Shown: positions 24,744 to 31,944, counted from the first letter of the stretch. The stretch: DNA of 34,291 bases from CAYFXA01 sp964347135 (GCA_964347135.1 CAYFXA010000035.1:1-34291), one strand, 5' to 3'. The notes: generated from the sequence alone by a model not told the origin. Numbers and translations are program-made.

Positions 24744-26438
24744 ATGCCTGACCCAAATCAAGATCGACCCCTTGATGAAAAACCATTAGTCGGTTCGGAA
24801 CCTGACAAACCATCTCCGCCCTGGAAATCTGAAGAAGAGACCAGACCAGAAGAGGTTAAGGAAGAGGCAGGAGTTTCTGAAAAACCACTTTCCATGGAAA
24901 TTCCTTCACCCGCGGAACCACCAGGAGAAACGCCAACCCCAGAAGCACCCCCAGCAGAAGAACCTTCAGTCGAAACAGCTCCTGTGGAAGAAGAAACCGC
25001 TCCTCCTAAAGTACCTCCAGCCGTGCCTCCTGAGGCACCCCTTCCTGAAGAACCACCGCCAGCACCAACTCCCGAAGAACCAGTGCCCACAGGACCACCA
25101 GAACCAGTTAAAGCTTTCCATGTTGAAAAAAAATCTCCTTTGGGGGCACTAAAGAAAATTATTCCCATTGTTTTGGGTTTGATTTTAATTATTGTTTTAG
25201 CCTTTCTGATTATTAAAGTGGGTCTGCCTCGTTTCCAAAGGCCAAAAGAGATTACCTTAACTTATTGGGGTTTATGGGAGCCAGAATCGGTTATGCGTGA
25301 GGTAATTGCTGATTGGAATGAAGATAACCCCAACGTCAAAATTGAATATTCAATGCAGTCAAAACTTCAATACCGAGAACGAGTTCAATCCGCTCTAGCT
25401 CGGGGCGAAGGACCAGATATTTTTCGCTACCATGTCACTTGGCTACCAATGCTCAAAAACCAACTTGACCCAATTCCAACGGAAGTGATGAGCTCGTCTC
25501 AATTTGAAGCCACCTTTTACCCAGTTGCAGCAGAACATCTTCGTTCGGGAACGAGTTACTTAGGTATTCCTCTTGAAATCGATACCCTGGCGCTTTTTTA
25601 TAATAAAGATATTTTCCAAACCGCTGGCAAAATTCCACCCACCACCTGGGATGAACTAAGACGAGTTGCCATTGAATTAACGACTTATGATGATTCCGGC
25701 CGAATTCAAACTTCCGGGGTTGCTTTGGGAACAACCAATAATGTTGAACATTGGTCGGACATTTTGGGTTTAATGATGTTGCAAAATGAAGCTGATTTAG
25801 CCAATCCAACCGGTCTTTTAGCTGAAGACGCTTTGAATTTTTACACTATTTTTAATAGAGAGGACCGGGTTTGGGATTTGACTTTGCCCAATTCCATGCT
25901 TGCTTTTGCCAATGGTGACGTGGCCATGTATTTTGGTTTTTCCTGGGATGTTTTTGAAATTAAAAATAATAATCCCGATTTAGAGTTTGGCATAGTTGAA
26001 GCGCCCCAATTATCTGGAACTAATATTTCCTGGGCAAGTTTTTGGGTTGAGGGCGTTAATAAAGAAAGCGAATACAAAGAAGAAACTTGGGAATTTCTTG
26101 AGTATTTGTCGAGCAAGGAAACCTTAGCCAAACTTTATCAAGCCCAGTCACAATTGAGACTTTTTGGTGAGCCTTATTCTCGAGTAGAGATGGCGGATCA
26201 AGCAAGGACCAATCCCTTGGTGGCTCCTTTTGTTGACCAAGCACCTCAGGCTGAAACCTGGTATCTTTGCTCTCGGACTTATGATAATGGCATTAATGAC
26301 AAGATGATTGACTATTTTAAAGATGCTGTTAATGCCGTTAACGCCAATGAGGACCCGGGTGATGCCTTAGAAACCGCTGCCTCCGGCGTGTCTCAACTAC
26401 TCTCTCAATACGGTCTGTCCACAGCAGTGACCCGTTAA
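24744..26438 (+). CDS. Membrane-anchored extracellular solute-binding protein with Pro-rich N-terminus
   Basis: The product has 564 residues. Residues 1 to about 125 are a low-complexity Pro/Glu region, and 137-158 form one membrane segment (IPIVLGLILIIVLAFLII). From about 168 onward is a family 1 solute-binding fold of the sugar ABC type: ITLTYWGLWEP, then GEGPDIFRYHVTWLPML, ALFYNKDIF and ANGDVAMYFGFSWDV. The usual lipobox anchor is replaced by a transmembrane helix with a long cytoplasmic Pro-rich arm. No ABC permease or ATPase gene is nearby, so transport is uncertain; it may act as a surface receptor. The gene directly precedes the nucleotidyltransferase gene with one base between. Confidence 0.9.
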   Translation: MPDPNQDRPLDEKPLVGSEPDKPSPPWKSEEETRPEEVKEEAGVSEKPLSMEIPSPAEPPGETPTPEAPPAEEPSVETAPVEEETAPPKVPPAVPPEAPLPEEPPPAPTPEEPVPTGPPEPVKAFHVEKKSPLGALKKIIPIVLGLILIIVLAFLIIKVGLPRFQRPKEITLTYWGLWEPESVMREVIADWNEDNPNVKIEYSMQSKLQYRERVQSALARGEGPDIFRYHVTWLPMLKNQLDPIPTEVMSSSQFEATFYPVAAEHLRSGTSYLGIPLEIDTLALFYNKDIFQTAGKIPPTTWDELRRVAIELTTYDDSGRIQTSGVALGTTNNVEHWSDILGLMMLQNEADLANPTGLLAEDALNFYTIFNREDRVWDLTLPNSMLAFANGDVAMYFGFSWDVFEIKNNNPDLEFGIVEAPQLSGTNISWASFWVEGVNKESEYKEETWEFLEYLSSKETLAKLYQAQSQLRLFGEPYSRVEMADQARTNPLVAPFVDQAPQAETWYLCSRTYDNGINDKMIDYFKDAVNAVNANEDPGDALETAASGVSQLLSQYGLSTAVTR

Positions 26439-26439
26439 A

Positions 26440-27078
26440 ATGAGGAAAAAGGCAATTCTTCGAACTCTGGCTTATGCTGATGTTTTTGATTATCCCCTGA
26501 CTGCTCAAGAAATTTATCGATTTCTGATTGCCAAAAAAAGAATAGACAATTCCTCTTTAAAACAGGATTTAAAAAAATTACCCCAAGTTTCCCAAAAAAA
26601 AGGTTTTTACCATCTGAAAAACAGAGAAAAAACGGTTTCCCTGCGCAAAAAACGGGAGCAATGGAGTAGGAAGAAGTTAAAAATAGCCAAACGGGTAGCC
26701 AATTGGCTTAAACTTATTCCCACCATCAAAATGGTGGCAGTCACAGGCGCTTTGGCAATGAATAATTCTAATGAAGGGGACGATATCGACCTTTTTTTTA
26801 TTACCTCAGCCAACCGACTTTGGCTTAGTCGGGGGTTGATTGTTACCTTTTTGCGTTTAACTGGTTATTATCGCCGGCCTAAAAAAATTAAAAACAAAAT
26901 TTGTCCGAATATGCTTTTGGATGAAAGACATTTAAAAATTCCTAAAAAAGAACAAGACCTTTTTTCGGCTCATGAAGTTTGTCAATTAAAATTACTTTGG
27001 GATAGAGATAAAACCTATCAAAGATTTATTAAGGAGAATCAATGGGTGAACCATTTTTTGCCCAATTGGAAGCCTTAG
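26440..27078 (+). CDS. Nucleotidyltransferase-like protein (N-terminal and central part)
   Basis: The product has 212 residues. The N-terminus (RTLAYADVFDYPLTAQEI) looks like a winged helix. The centre has the minimal nucleotidyltransferase signature GALAMNNSNEGDDIDLFFI with D115 and D117 as the metal-binding pair. This is a polymerase-beta-like nucleotidyltransferase of unknown substrate, of a type I believe is common in CPR genomes. The frame ends at 27078 with HFLPNWKP, but the likely C-terminal continuation is in the -1 frame (27042-27224). A T-TTT-TTG heptamer sits in the exact register for a -1 shift at 27054-27060. The gene is either split by mutation or read by frameshifting or coupled initiation. 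Confidence 0.75.
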   Translation: MRKKAILRTLAYADVFDYPLTAQEIYRFLIAKKRIDNSSLKQDLKKLPQVSQKKGFYHLKNREKTVSLRKKREQWSRKKLKIAKRVANWLKLIPTIKMVAVTGALAMNNSNEGDDIDLFFITSANRLWLSRGLIVTFLRLTGYYRRPKKIKNKICPNMLLDERHLKIPKKEQDLFSAHEVCQLKLLWDRDKTYQRFIKENQWVNHFLPNWKP

Positions 27079-27224
27079 CAAGATGGGCGCAATTAAAATA
27101 CATGCAACCTCGGCGAACAACCGAGGTAGTTGAACCTGGCCGAATCCGTTTCCATCCCCAAGATGCCAGAGATTGGGTCTTAAAGGAATATAAAGCCCGT
27201 CTCAAAAAACTCCAAAGCGCTTGA
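27042..27224 (+). CDS. Overlapping small ORF, likely C-terminal part of the nucleotidyltransferase
   Basis: The product has 60 residues from the ATG at 27042. A strong ribosome site, AAGGAG, ends 6 bases before the ATG. It overlaps the upstream gene by 37 bases in the -1 frame. The content (ARWAQLKYMQ, TTEVVEPG, IRFHPQDARDWVL, a basic helical end) has no independent fold that I recognise and reads as the natural end of the upstream protein. It could be made as a separate subunit by coupled initiation, or as part of a fusion by -1 slippage. A promoter for the next gene begins right at its end. Confidence 0.6.
   Translation: MGEPFFAQLEALARWAQLKYMQPRRTTEVVEPGRIRFHPQDARDWVLKEYKARLKKLQSA
27054..27060 (+). 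other. Candidate -1 ribosomal slippery heptamer
   Basis: The sequence T TTT TTG has its codon boundaries at 27055 and 27058 in the frame of the upstream gene. This is the X XXY YYZ form needed for a -1 slip, and the slip would enter the 27042 frame at GCC (27060). The AAGGAG at about 27030-27035 lies 19-24 bases upstream, and such internal Shine-Dalgarno sequences are known to stimulate some bacterial frameshifts. Confidence 0.4.
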
Positions 27225-27249
27225 TTTATCCCAGAGTTCCTGCTATAAG
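27221..27249 (+). promoter_or_regulatory. Promoter of the GC-richer membrane gene
   Basis: TTGATT (27221-27226) and an extended -10, TGcTATAAG (hexamer 27244-27249), are 17 bases apart. RNA would begin near 27256, leaving a long leader of about 120 bases before the ATG at 27379, which is unusual for this window. Confidence 0.6.
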
Positions 27250-27270
27250 ATGTTTAGACAATTCCAGTTT

Positions 27271-27297
27271 CATCTAGACAAAGGCGTCTTTAAGATG
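27271..27297 (+). promoter_or_regulatory. Hairpin in the leader of the GC-richer membrane gene
   Basis: CATCT (27271-27275) pairs with AGATG (27293-27297), and AGAC (27276-27279) pairs with GTCT (27286-27289), with a 3-base bulge and a 6-base loop. No T-run follows. It could stabilise or regulate the leader. Confidence 0.4.
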
Positions 27298-27378
27298 AGC
27301 TGATTGGAGATAGTTGCTCTTTGACTTCACTGTTTTAATTGGAAAGATGTTCTAGGAAATCGGAAAGGAGAAGGAAAA

Positions 27379-28131
27379 ATGCCAATGACACTGAAGTTGT
27401 TGTTCCAGGCAATAGTGGGGATTTTCCTTACTATTGTCTGGTGGGGGCTGTATGCCGTGACAATACAGGAAGCGATCGAATTTCGAATCTGGTCATGGAA
27501 AAGGAGGAGAAGGGAATTAGTAATCAGGGCTTACCGGTTTGGCCTTCCCATCCTCCTTGCGCTGGTTTCTCTCCCCTTTAGAAACTGGTGGGTCACCATA
27601 GCCTTGCTCTTTCCGTTGATTTACTACCTTTTCGGTGAGGTTGCTAAACGAACGGAGGAGAAGCGCATGCTTGGCGACTGGGTATGGGTCTATGCTTATC
27701 TGGTGTTGGTTGCCCTAGTGCTTGGCTATACCTTCTCTCCTATACTCAAAGGGGACACCCTCCATGCCTACAACAACTTTGAGGGTCTCCTCTTTGGCTT
27801 GGGTAACGGTGCCATCACGGGCGTACTCGCTGTTCTAGGAGGAGTAATTGGTGGGGCGAGCTGGAGATCTCGCCAATCACTCGGCGGAATAGTTGGCGGC
27901 GTGGTAGCGTGGTTGATTCTCTTGGTTCTTTTAACCATAGAGTTCGACGCCATAGCGATTCGGATAGCCACGCTCAATCACTACGCTTCCCCCCTCCGCC
28001 TCTACGTAGTTGGGTTCATCCCAGCCTGCGTAGTGCTGGCCCTCCTAGCAGTAATAGTAACGTTTCTGATCATGAAGGAGCCAAGCTACCAAACCGAATC
28101 AGAATGGTACGCATACCAGGGAGATATATGA
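27379..28131 (+). CDS. Multi-pass membrane protein of unknown function, GC-richer than neighbours
   Basis: The product has 250 residues with about 6-7 membrane segments (for example IVGIFLTIVWWGLYAV, WVWVYAYLVLVALVLGY, and a Gly-rich pair around GAITGVLAVLGGVIGG), plus a basic cytoplasmic loop KRRRRELVIR. Family not recognised. The start is fixed by a strong Shine-Dalgarno (AAAGGAGAAGG) before the ATG at 27379. Base use differs from its neighbours: the line at 27781-27840 is 35/60 G+C, against about a quarter in the nucleotidyltransferase gene. With its own promoter, long leader and hairpin terminator it looks like a self-contained, possibly acquired unit. Confidence 0.75.
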   Translation: MPMTLKLLFQAIVGIFLTIVWWGLYAVTIQEAIEFRIWSWKRRRRELVIRAYRFGLPILLALVSLPFRNWWVTIALLFPLIYYLFGEVAKRTEEKRMLGDWVWVYAYLVLVALVLGYTFSPILKGDTLHAYNNFEGLLFGLGNGAITGVLAVLGGVIGGASWRSRQSLGGIVGGVVAWLILLVLLTIEFDAIAIRIATLNHYASPLRLYVVGFIPACVVLALLAVIVTFLIMKEPSYQTESEWYAYQGDI

Positions 28132-28172
28132 GAGCATTTGAAGAAACAGTGAAGAAAAGAGCTAGAGATGGA

Positions 28173-28226
28173 GACTACTTGTTCGCTTCGGCGAACGTCC
28201 TTTTTAGGATGAAAAAACAGGTAGTC
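28173..28226 (+). terminator. UUCG hairpin terminator inside a larger fold
   Basis: GTTCGC-TTCG-GCGAAC (28181-28196) is a perfect 6-base stem with a UUCG loop, followed by GTCCTTTTT (T-run 28201-28205). This is good for a terminator of the upstream gene. It is enclosed by GACTACTT (28173-28180) and AGGTAGTC (28219-28226), paired with one G-T. TCCT-TTTT-AGGA (28198-28209) forms a further small hairpin. Confidence 0.6.
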
Positions 28227-28243
28227 TTCTCATTTTTATGGAC

Positions 28244-28273
28244 TTGCTTAATGATTTCCATAAATGTTAGGAT
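28244..28273 (+). promoter_or_regulatory. Possible promoter of the zinc-ribbon gene
   Basis: TTGCTT (28244-28249) and an extended -10, TGtTAGGAT (hexamer 28268-28273), are 18 bases apart, about 55 bases before the start. Weak match; no better candidate lies in the spacer. Confidence 0.35.
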
Positions 28274-28316
28274 TGATTTTAGTTATAGGCATTATTTTTT
28301 GATAGTCATTAATCAG

Positions 28317-28328
28317 AAAGGAGGTGAT
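28317..28328 (+). promoter_or_regulatory. Full-length Shine-Dalgarno of the zinc-ribbon gene
   Basis: AAAGGAGGTGAT matches 12 bases of the complement of the 16S rRNA 3' end. It sits 4 bases before a TTG at 28333 and covers the in-frame GTG at 28324, so the TTG is the better start. Confidence 0.75.
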
Positions 28329-28332
28329 AGAT

Positions 28333-28800
28333 TTGAATTGTCAATCATGCGGCATGCCCATGGATAAGCCAGCAGACCATGGGGGTGGTGATGCTAATAA
28401 TCCTTTTTGTTTGTATTGTACTGATGATAAAGGCAATTTATTGCCCAAAGATCAGGTTCGAGCAAAAATGATTCAGTTTTACATTCAAAAACAAGGAAAG
28501 ACCCAAGAAGAAGCGGAAAAATTAACTGACCAACTAATGGGAACAATGCCAGCTTGGAAAGGCGAGGGAGTTGGGGCTGCGGCTCCTTCTGAACCAACAA
28601 CGCCACCAACAACTGAGCCAGAGGAGAAACCCACCCCAACCGAACCTAGTGTCCCGCCCGCGTCTGAGCCTACACAAGAGCCTACACCAACACCCGAGCC
28701 ACCACCTAAACCAACGACCACAGAAGAACCACCGCCAACTCAACCAACAGGAACTCCAACAGAGCCTGTTAAACCAGAAGGCGAGGCGCCAACAGAGTAA
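28333..28800 (+). CDS. Zinc-ribbon protein with Pro/Thr-rich tail
   Basis: The product has 155 residues from the TTG at 28333; an in-frame GTG at 28324 lies inside the ribosome site and is rejected. Residues 1-30 hold a zinc ribbon with C3-xx-C6 (CQSCGMPM) and C26-xx-C29 (CLYC), matching the 'putative zinc ribbon' family (PF12674). A helical stretch follows (about 40-75), then a low-complexity Pro/Thr/Glu tail of about 75 residues. No membrane segment is seen. The tail is similar in style to the cytoplasmic arm of the solute-binding protein at 24744. It sits 19 bases before the next gene and may be co-transcribed. Function unknown. Confidence 0.75.
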   Translation: MNCQSCGMPMDKPADHGGGDANNPFCLYCTDDKGNLLPKDQVRAKMIQFYIQKQGKTQEEAEKLTDQLMGTMPAWKGEGVGAAAPSEPTTPPTTEPEEKPTPTEPSVPPASEPTQEPTPTPEPPPKPTTTEEPPPTQPTGTPTEPVKPEGEAPTE

Positions 28801-28819
28801 GAGTGGTAAAATAAGGCCA

Positions 28820-29935
28820 GTGAGGCAACAGAAGAAACTTCTTGTTTTGTTTACCTGCTTATTCCTCGTAATCGGGGCTGTTTTTGTTTATCTCCGATTT
28901 TTCCGTCAACCCCCGCCTTTGGAAGAGAAGTTTGTGGTGGAAGAATTGCCTGCGCCCGTGGTTTCGCCTGAAGCCAGCCCTAGTATTACCCTTGCCCAAC
29001 CCGGAGAAAAAGCCCTTCTTCCAGGAACAAAAATAGCTTACCAAACTTTTAACAATTGCGGACCCGCCACGCTTTCCATGATTCTTTCTTTTTATGATAT
29101 TAACAAAACTCAAAAAGAACTTGGAGATGGGATGCGTCCCTATCAAAATCCCCAGGGAGATAATGACGACAAAACCATTTTTCCTCATGAATTTGTGGCT
29201 TGGGTGGAAAAATTTGGCTTGAAAGCAATTTATCTTCCCAATGGTTCATTAGAGTTGATTAAGCTTTTTTTAACAAACGAAATTCCGGTGGTAGTCAAAA
29301 CTTGGCTGCGATCCAATGAAGACATTGGTCATTTTCGAATTATTCGGGGATTTGATGAAAGCGCCAAAGCTTTGATTGATGATGACTCCTATTTTGGTCC
29401 CAATCGAAGAATTTCCTATTTTGATTTTATGAGTATGTGGCAACCATTTAATTACGCCTATATTTCGGTTTACAAGCCAGAAAAAGAGGAGATAGTCATG
29501 GCGATACTAGGCCAAGACCAAGATTCTAGCGTGGCTTATTGGAAAGCGATTAACCGGGCGCAAAAAGAAAACCAACTTGACCCAGACAATATTTACCCTG
29601 TTTTTAATCTAGCAACGAGTTATTATCATGTTAGTGAATACGAAAAATCAGTGGCAGAATTTGAAAAGGTTGAATCACGTTTACCCAGGCGAATGCTTTG
29701 GTACCAAATAGAACCAATTTTGGCTTACAAAGAACTGGGAAATTATGACCGAGTTTTTGAGATTAGTAATTGGCTTTTTGAACACGGCAACCGTGCTTTT
29801 TCCGAGCTTTATCAGATTCGGGGAGAGATTTATTTAGAAAAAGGAGATAAAGAAGCCGCTAAAAGAGAATTTGAACTGGCTTTGCAGTACAACAAAAACT
29901 TTCAGCCTGCCAAAGACGCCCTTCAAGCTCTCTAG
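28820..29935 (+). CDS. Membrane-anchored C39-like peptidase with TPR tail
   Basis: The product has 371 residues from a GTG at 28820. The frame stays open upstream to 28571, but that part mirrors the Pro-rich tail of the previous gene. Residues 7-26 form one membrane segment, followed by a Pro-rich linker. A C39-like cysteine peptidase domain (PF13529 type) follows with Q75, C80 (NCGPATL), H171 (GHFRIIRGFD) and an acidic cluster at 187-189 for the third catalytic residue. From about 235 to the end are TPR-like helices (DNIYPVFNLATSYYHVSEY, GDKEAAKREFELAL). It would process or bind peptides outside the membrane. A related C39 domain is at 31318. Confidence 0.85.
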   Translation: MRQQKKLLVLFTCLFLVIGAVFVYLRFFRQPPPLEEKFVVEELPAPVVSPEASPSITLAQPGEKALLPGTKIAYQTFNNCGPATLSMILSFYDINKTQKELGDGMRPYQNPQGDNDDKTIFPHEFVAWVEKFGLKAIYLPNGSLELIKLFLTNEIPVVVKTWLRSNEDIGHFRIIRGFDESAKALIDDDSYFGPNRRISYFDFMSMWQPFNYAYISVYKPEKEEIVMAILGQDQDSSVAYWKAINRAQKENQLDPDNIYPVFNLATSYYHVSEYEKSVAEFEKVESRLPRRMLWYQIEPILAYKELGNYDRVFEISNWLFEHGNRAFSELYQIRGEIYLEKGDKEAAKREFELALQYNKNFQPAKDALQAL

Positions 29936-29952
29936 TTTCCCAAAGCTAAATT

Positions 29953-29961
29953 TGCTAGAAT
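29953..29961 (+). promoter_or_regulatory. Extended -10 promoter of the HD-domain operon
   Basis: TGCTAGAAT is an extended -10 about 18 bases before the ATG at 29980. It would place a start site near 29968. No clear -35. It lies in the 44-base gap between two genes on the same strand. Confidence 0.4.
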
Positions 29962-29979
29962 AATACAACTGCCTCAGAA

Positions 29980-30765
29980 ATGGTTCCGGAAACACCAGCA
30001 AATAATGAGTTAAGTAAAGAACAACTTCTAGCCCAAGTGCGAACTTGGGTGGAAGATAGCTTCCGTTCCTGCTTCAAACCTCCTGAGCGAGATGTTGCTA
30101 TTGGACATCCTCTTCGAGCTGTTTATTGGGTCAGGCGAATTGACCCAGAAGCGGACATTAATGTTGTTTTAGCAGTCCAGGTTCATGATATTGAGCGAGC
30201 CTTTCCCTCTCCTGAATACCCTCTTTATCCAAAATCAGGATACACTCAAGAAGAATACCAAAACTATTCAAGAAGACACAGTTTACGTTCAGCTAGGGTT
30301 GCTTGTCGGTTTCTAAGAAAAGAATTGGGGCTTCCTGAAGAGCAAATTGAGGATATTCGAAGATTGATTCAGACTCATGAAACAGGAGGTGATTATAGAC
30401 AAAATCTGGTTCAGGCAGCTGATAGCATTTCCTTTCTTGAGGTAAACGTGCCCCTTTTTATCTCTTTGTTTCCTGAAATATGGTCTTTAGAGGAGATTAA
30501 GGCTAAGATTGAGTCAACGTTTAATAGAATCCAAATTCCAAGAGCAAAAAAAATCGCTCTCCCGTTTTATGAAGATGCCCTAAGACAAATGGGAGGACAA
30601 TTGGAAAGTCGGTTAAAAGAAAGGCTACTAGGGGCAGAAGCAGAATATAATTCGTTAATGGAAAAATATGGTAACCAAAGTCGAGTTACCGCAGAAGAGA
30701 TAGATGCTTTGCGAAAGGTTGGAGATGAAATTCTTTCCCTGGCAGAATTAATCAAGGAGGTTTAA
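29980..30765 (+). CDS. HD-superfamily protein
   Basis: The product has 261 residues. The HD metal motif can be read as H43 (IGHPLRAVYW), H69-D70 (VHDIERAF), H133 (TQHET-like LIQTHETGGD) and D148 (QAADSISF). The YPLYPKSGYTQEEY insert and RRHSLRSARVA helix resemble DUF4202-like HD proteins. The C-terminal 60 residues are a charged coiled-coil-like region. HD proteins are metal-dependent phosphohydrolases; the substrate is unknown here. It starts an operon of at least six genes, with a second HD protein 7 bases downstream. Confidence 0.78.
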   Translation: MVPETPANNELSKEQLLAQVRTWVEDSFRSCFKPPERDVAIGHPLRAVYWVRRIDPEADINVVLAVQVHDIERAFPSPEYPLYPKSGYTQEEYQNYSRRHSLRSARVACRFLRKELGLPEEQIEDIRRLIQTHETGGDYRQNLVQAADSISFLEVNVPLFISLFPEIWSLEEIKAKIESTFNRIQIPRAKKIALPFYEDALRQMGGQLESRLKERLLGAEAEYNSLMEKYGNQSRVTAEEIDALRKVGDEILSLAELIKEV

Positions 30766-30772
30766 AATAGGA

Positions 30773-31321
30773 ATGGTAATGAAAAAATCAATTGAAAAAT
30801 TTGCTGCCAAGAAGTTGGGCAAAGAATTGGCAGCGGGAATAGACCATTTTCAACGAGTTTATAAATTAGCCAAATCATTGGGGTTGAAATATGATGACCA
30901 AATTCTTCATGCTGCTTGTTTTCTTCATGATGTTGGTGAAGGCGAACCTCACCAAAAATTTGCTGTCAAAACAGCGGAAAAATTTCTCAAAAGCATAAAC
31001 TTTCCCAAAGAAAAGATTTCCTTGGTAAAAGAAGCAATCTTGGAGCACGTTCCCTTAGGCAAGCCTAAGAACAATGAAGCCATTTTACTCCACGACGCTG
31101 ATCTCCTAGATTTTCTTGGTGCAACAGGAGTAACACGACTTTCAATTGGAGCTTGGGATTGGATGGAAAAAGATTCTCTTGAAGGAATTCTTGAGGTTTT
31201 AAAACGATTCCGAAAATTAGCTTCAGAGAATTTAGTTTTACCCAAAAGCAAAAAATTAGCCAAAGAAAAAGTCAAATTTATGGGCCAGGCAATTGGGCAA
31301 CTCGAAAAAGAGATAAAATGA
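30773..31321 (+). CDS. HD domain phosphohydrolase
   Basis: The product has 182 residues from the ATG at 30773; the ATG at 30779 in the same frame is equally possible. AAGGAGG at 30755-30761 is a ribosome site. HD-domain residues are H25, H52-D53 (LHDVGEGEPH), H92 (EHVPLG) and D108 (HDADLLDF), a complete metal set for the HD family (PF01966). It is small and soluble with a basic C-terminal helix. It likely hydrolyses a phosphate ester or nucleotide; the substrate is not known. Its stop overlaps the next start (ATGA). Confidence 0.87.
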   Translation: MVMKKSIEKFAAKKLGKELAAGIDHFQRVYKLAKSLGLKYDDQILHAACFLHDVGEGEPHQKFAVKTAEKFLKSINFPKEKISLVKEAILEHVPLGKPKNNEAILLHDADLLDFLGATGVTRLSIGAWDWMEKDSLEGILEVLKRFRKLASENLVLPKSKKLAKEKVKFMGQAIGQLEKEIK

Positions 31322-31944
31322 AACTCAAAGTGACTCCTTATAAACAAAAAGACGAACTTAGCTGTGGTCCAACTTGCTTGAGGATGGTTTTGGCCTATTA
31401 TGGATTAAAAGTGACTGAGGATGAGATTATAAAAAGTGCTGGCGGAATCAAGAAGGGTTACCATAAAGGTGTTCTTGCTACTGACTTAGGACTAGCTGTT
31501 GAAAAATTTGGACTAGGAGTAACCTTGTTTTCTTATAATACCTATATTATGAATCCAGCTGATAAAACCAAAAAGAGAATGATAAATAAACTAAAGCAAA
31601 TAAGGCCTAAAGAAAAAGAGAGGTATAGGGCCCAATCGATTATCAAATTTTTAAAATCCGAAGGGGAGTACAAAGTAAAAGCTCCAGATGTTAAAGATTT
31701 GTATAAATTTATCAGAAAGAAAGTTCCTCTTATTATTTATCTTTCCACCAGCGCTTTTTATGGAAAACAGGAAAAAGGCCTAGGGCACACCGTCGTCATT
31801 ACTGGTTTTGATAAAAATAAGTTTCATTACAATGATCCAGTCGATGGAAAGGAACATCAGGTCTCAAAAGATGAATTGCTTTTCGCCTGGCACAACAATG
31901 TTTTGAATAGCACGGCTTATCTTTTAGTGGTGGAGGAAAAGTGA
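31318..31944 (+). CDS. C39-like cysteine peptidase domain protein
   Basis: The product has 208 residues. Catalytic residues of the C39 family are visible: Q10, C16 (DELSCGPTC), H157 (GLGHTVVITGFD) and D173 (YNDPV). No signal peptide or membrane segment is seen, so it appears cytoplasmic, unlike the anchored C39 protein at 28820. C39 domains usually cut leader peptides at double-Gly sites, but no ABC exporter or peptide precursor is seen nearby. It is coupled by 4-base overlaps to the HD gene before and cutA after. Confidence 0.85.
   Translation: MKLKVTPYKQKDELSCGPTCLRMVLAYYGLKVTEDEIIKSAGGIKKGYHKGVLATDLGLAVEKFGLGVTLFSYNTYIMNPADKTKKRMINKLKQIRPKEKERYRAQSIIKFLKSEGEYKVKAPDVKDLYKFIRKKVPLIIYLSTSAFYGKQEKGLGHTVVITGFDKNKFHYNDPVDGKEHQVSKDELLFAWHNNVLNSTAYLLVVEEK

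Noticed and set aside
24758..25168. 136-residue Ser/Gly-rich minus-strand frame
   Set aside because: It mirrors the Pro/Glu-rich arm of the solute-binding protein; low complexity, no ribosome site, no family.
27909..28367. 152-residue + frame across the GC-richer gene end and the spacer
   Set aside because: Mostly a shadow of the membrane gene; it then runs through a terminator hairpin and a promoter-like spacer.
28571..28819. 83-residue upstream extension of the C39-TPR protein (Gln/Pro/His-rich)
   Set aside because: It is the shifted-frame shadow of the Pro/Thr-rich tail of the zinc-ribbon gene. The first plausible start before the membrane segment is GTG 28820.
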